Assembly (NCBI GenBank): GCA_041595255.1
Contig: JBFHKR010000009.1
Location: 1-38,990 of the forward strand
Length of the DNA: 38,990 nucleotides
Direction: 5' to 3'
Source: PGYR01 sp041595255
GTDB taxonomy: Bacteria; Bacteroidota; Ignavibacteria; Kapaibacteriales; UBA2268
The notes below the pieces were generated by a model, which worked only from the letters and a program-made list of their open reading frames with translations, was not told where the DNA came from and did no database searches. Below, one piece after another: positions 36,882 to 38,990 of this stretch. The translations under genes were made by a program, and so were the position numbers. Every line of letters starts with the position of its first letter. Position 1 is the first letter of the stretch.

Positions 36882-37993
36882 TATTTATCCTGTTTTGCTA
36901 CTGTTTTATAAAAATCTTCAAATACTTTTTCGTTTGCTTCTCTTGGTCCCGGTGATGCTTCTGGGTGAAACTGAATACAATTGATAGGTAAATGCTTGTG
37001 TCTCATTCCTTCTACCGTATGATCGTATAAATTCACCCATGTCATTTCCCAATCTTCATTACCTTCTAAACTCTCATTTGATATAGCATAATTATGGTTT
37101 TGAGCAGTTATATATACTCTTCCATTATCAAAATATTTAACAGGATGATTGCCACCATGATGACCAAAAGGTAATTTTATAGTTTTTAATCCGAAAGCCT
37201 GACCAATCAATTGATGTCCAAAACAAATTCCAATAATAGGAATATTGTTTTCTGCAAATTGTTTGATATACTTATCTATTCCCTTTACTATTCTTGGATC
37301 TCCAGGTCCATTAGATAGGAATACGCCATCATATTCAAGATCTTTGATATTTGATTCAAAATTATCATCGAAAGGGACTAAATATACTTTATTAAATTTG
37401 TTTCGTAAATCTCTTATTATATTACCTTTGATTCCGAAGTCTATAGCAATTATTTTTTCCGATACCGATGGATTTCCTTCAAATATTTGTACCTTATCTG
37501 AAATAACCTGTCTGTATAAATCTACATCAGATATTGATGGGGAAGCTTTTACTTGTTTAAGAAACTCTTCAGGATCAAGAACTTCAGTAGTTATACCGCC
37601 TTTCATAGCACCGAATTGCCTAATTACTTTAGTAAATGCTCTGGTATCTATTCTATCTATACCAAAAGTATTACTCTCTTCTAGATATGTAGCTAAGTCT
37701 ATTTTAGAACGGTGATTACTAGCTATTCTTGAGTATTCTCTAAGTAATATACCTTCTGCTTGTATTTTTTCAGATTGGAAATCCTCATTAGTAATACCAT
37801 AGTTACCAATTAAAGGATTAGTAAATAATACAGTCTGACCTTTATATGAAGGGTCCGTCAATATTTCTTCGTAGCCAGTCATTGAAGTGTTGAATACAAA
37901 TTCTGAGAATTTTGTTCCTTCACTAGCAAATGCTCTACCAAATTCATAGTAGCCATTTTCTAACATTATCAACGCTTTTTTATAATTTTTCAT
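36881..37993 (-). CDS. carA: Carbamoyl-phosphate synthase small (glutaminase) subunit
   Basis: A 370-residue class I glutamine amidotransferase. The CarA-specific N-terminal half includes NTSMTGYEEILTDPSYKGQ. The catalytic cysteine is C257 in IGICFGHQLIGQAFG, and the His/Glu of the triad are in CIQFHPEASPGP near the C-terminus. It hydrolyses glutamine and passes ammonia to CarB, which follows with a 1-base overlap (ATG within the stop region). It is the first gene of the carA-carB-regulator-GNAT unit. Confidence 0.97.
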   Translation of the reverse strand: MKNYKKALIMLENGYYEFGRAFASEGTKFSEFVFNTSMTGYEEILTDPSYKGQTVLFTNPLIGNYGITNEDFQSEKIQAEGILLREYSRIASNHRSKIDLATYLEESNTFGIDRIDTRAFTKVIRQFGAMKGGITTEVLDPEEFLKQVKASPSISDVDLYRQVISDKVQIFEGNPSVSEKIIAIDFGIKGNIIRDLRNKFNKVYLVPFDDNFESNIKDLEYDGVFLSNGPGDPRIVKGIDKYIKQFAENNIPIIGICFGHQLIGQAFGLKTIKLPFGHHGGNHPVKYFDNGRVYITAQNHNYAISNESLEGNEDWEMTWVNLYDHTVEGMRHKHLPINCIQFHPEASPGPREANEKVFEDFYKTVAKQDK

Positions 37994-38013
37994 CTAGTTA
38001 CGCTATTTGATTT

Positions 38014-38062
38014 AAAAAAAAACCCGAAAGGCATCCACTTAATAGTTGGATATCATTCGGGT
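38014..38062 (-). terminator. Intrinsic terminator inside the carA leader (attenuator candidate)
   Basis: On the minus strand, ACCCGAA (38062-38056) pairs with TTCGGGT (38028-38022), enclosing a second stem ATCCA/TGGAT (51-47 and 37-33 of the 38000s). It is followed by nine T residues (38022-38014), and ends 21 nt before the carA ATG. There is no upstream minus-strand gene, so it is in the carA leader. Confidence 0.7.
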
Positions 38063-38091
38063 AATAGGAAATATTTCCTTGGTGCATTCAT
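38053..38091 (-). CDS. Putative 12-residue leader peptide of carAB
   Basis: ATG at 38091-38089 opens a frame reading MNAPRKYFLLPE and stops at TGA 38055-38053. The last codons (CCC GAA) are the 5' arm of the terminator. A 14-nt perfect palindrome (38066-38079) lies inside the ORF. A ribosome reaching the stop would cover the arm. No strong Shine-Dalgarno is seen; an overlapping frame from 38087 (29 codons) is an alternative. Confidence 0.4.
   Translation of the reverse strand: MNAPRKYFLLPE
38066..38079. repeat. Perfect 14-bp palindrome in the carA leader
   Basis: AGGAAATATTTCCT is fully self-complementary. In RNA it could form a pause hairpin ahead of the terminator; as DNA it could be an operator. 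It lies within the putative leader peptide frame. Confidence 0.5.
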
Positions 38092-38208
38092 TAAAATCAA
38101 AATTACTAAATTTTTATTTAAAATTAGAATTGAATTTTACACATTATTCATCTTCAATGTTAATAATATAAATTTTCAACTAATTATAGAAATGGTCTAC
38201 AGCTTTAC

Positions 38209-38216
38209 TAATTTTG
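38209..38216 (+). promoter_or_regulatory. Possible Bacteroidota -7 element for ddl
   Basis: TAATTTTG fits TAnnTTTG and lies 38 nt upstream of the ddl ATG. A clean TTG -33 box at the right spacing is not visible, so this is tentative. Confidence 0.3.
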
Positions 38217-38254
38217 TAATCTAAAGTTATATAATTAATTTAATATAGTTGAAA

Positions 38255-38990
38255 ATGAAAATCGCAGTAGTTATGGGGGGCATCTCTCCCGAAAGAAACA
38301 TCTCACTTTTTGGTGGAAAGGCAATATACAATGCACTTGTTAGAAAAGGACACGAAGTTCTTGCAGTTGACCCAGCCAAAGGAATTAATGGTGTATTCGA
38401 TATTAATTCATTAGAAATCAGCAACTCCCCTATTAGCAAAGAAGAATTAAGCAATTTCAATAGACGTGAACTAATTAACTGTATCAACTCAGATATATTT
38501 GACGGAGTTGATTGTGTTTTCTTATTGCTTCATGGTGAAAATGGTGAAGACGGACTAGTACAATCATTGTTCGAATTGAGAGGTGTACCTTACACTGGAT
38601 CAGGAGTGAAATCCTCATCCCTTTCTATGGATAAAATGACTAGTAAAATGCTCTTTGCTCAAGCAGGTGTTCCTACTCCTCCTTGGTCAATTGTTGATAA
38701 AGATAGTATTGGCGATTTGGATTTACTAGAATCTATCAGAAGAGAATTAGGAAGAGCAATAGTAGTAAAACCAATAAATCAAGGTTCGGCAGTTGGCGTT
38801 ACAGTTATACAAGATGGCAATCTAGATGATTTGTCAGAGGCACTAAAACTAGCTGCTGAATTTTCACACGAAATCTTATTAGAAACTTATATACCGGGTA
38901 AAGAAATTACAGTTTCTATATTAGATAATGAAGCACTTCCCGTTATAGAGATTAAACCAGATGAAGGTTATTATGACTTCATACATAAAT
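38255..38990 (+). CDS. ddl: D-alanine--D-alanine ligase (3' truncated by window end)
   Basis: The first 245 codons of an ATP-grasp ligase that makes D-Ala-D-Ala for peptidoglycan. The N-terminus KIAVVMGGISPERNISL matches the Ddl 'GGxSxExxVS' substrate loop. LLHGENGEDGLVQSLFELRG, PYTGSGVKSSSLSMDKMTSK, VVKPINQGSAVGV and EITVSILDNEALPVIEI are conserved Ddl signatures. The C-terminal ATP/Mg-binding part lies beyond the window. It is divergent from carA. Confidence 0.93.
   Translation, partial: MKIAVVMGGISPERNISLFGGKAIYNALVRKGHEVLAVDPAKGINGVFDINSLEISNSPISKEELSNFNRRELINCINSDIFDGVDCVFLLLHGENGEDGLVQSLFELRGVPYTGSGVKSSSLSMDKMTSKMLFAQAGVPTPPWSIVDKDSIGDLDLLESIRRELGRAIVVKPINQGSAVGVTVIQDGNLDDLSEALKLAAEFSHEILLETYIPGKEITVSILDNEALPVIEIKPDEGYYDFIHK

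Noticed and set aside
37245..37715. Plus-strand open frame of 156 codons inside carA
   Set aside because: It is a shadow of carA on the opposite strand; the composition (Ser/Ile/Leu-rich) is typical of an antisense frame.
38227..38487. Minus-strand open frame of 86 codons opposite ddl
   Set aside because: It is antisense to the clear Ddl coding sequence, has low-complexity composition and no start signals.
1..38990. CRISPR arrays, insertion sequences, phage genes, integrase or attachment sites
   Set aside because: No repeated spacer-like units, transposase motifs or tRNA-flanking direct repeats were seen on reading; the tRNA-Asn is intact with no duplicate 3' end nearby.

Overview
The window is a very AT-rich (about 30% GC by eye), gene-dense bacterial chromosome segment. 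It looks like the Bacteroidota/Chlorobiota (FCB) superphylum. Three proteins have or suggest type IX secretion (T9SS) C-terminal sorting domains. There is a long choice-of-anchor-D/LamG surface protein, a DUF1800/DUF1501 pair, an OmpA protein with two C-terminal OmpA domains, and one TTG-N18-TAnnTTTG promoter of the Bacteroidota type. The combination resembles Ignavibacteria/Kapabacteria-like genomes, but that placement is an inference. I see no phage, transposon, CRISPR or plasmid signature, and no gene-free stretch longer than 300 bases (the longest are about 270 and 260 bases, at 31653-31923 and 37994-38254).

Layout. Positions 2-2503 hold the 3' part of an SBBP/Ig-like T9SS cargo protein, closed by a strong terminator. 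Positions 2581-7653 (+) are a tight run: nitroreductase, short-chain dehydrogenase, cinA, tsaD and pepD. Positions 18890-7655 (-) form a five-gene unit: OmpA-family protein, menA-type prenyltransferase, DUF1800, DUF1501 and a 1696-residue T9SS surface protein. Gaps are at most 16 nt and one junction overlaps by 4 nt. Positions 19015-22254 (+) encode a secreted BNR/sortilin-like protein. Positions 26143-22266 (-) encode a TPR sensor histidine kinase overlapping a YfcC-family transporter. A small orphan gene (26310-26618) has its own Shine-Dalgarno and terminator. Positions 29423-26670 (-) are a carotenoid operon, crtI-crtB-crtZ, divergent from ppk1 (29565-31652). A tRNA-Asn with terminator follows, then recO. 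Positions 37993-32651 (-) are carA-carB-response regulator-GNAT acetyltransferase. A truncated ddl begins at 38255.

How the parts work together: the housekeeping genes cover pyridine-nucleotide repair (cinA), tRNA t6A modification (tsaD), peptide use (pepD), quinone prenylation (menA), polyphosphate (ppk1), recombination (recO), carbamoyl phosphate (carAB) and peptidoglycan precursor synthesis (ddl). The accessory part is mainly envelope and secretion plus carotenoid pigment.

The most interesting signals are regulatory. The carAB leader contains an intrinsic terminator just before the carA start. A 12-codon ORF ends inside that terminator's 5' arm, an architecture like coupled-translation attenuation. 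A second short ORF with a strong Shine-Dalgarno overlaps the start of the TPR kinase. No complete new system is demonstrated here; the candidates are given with their limits.
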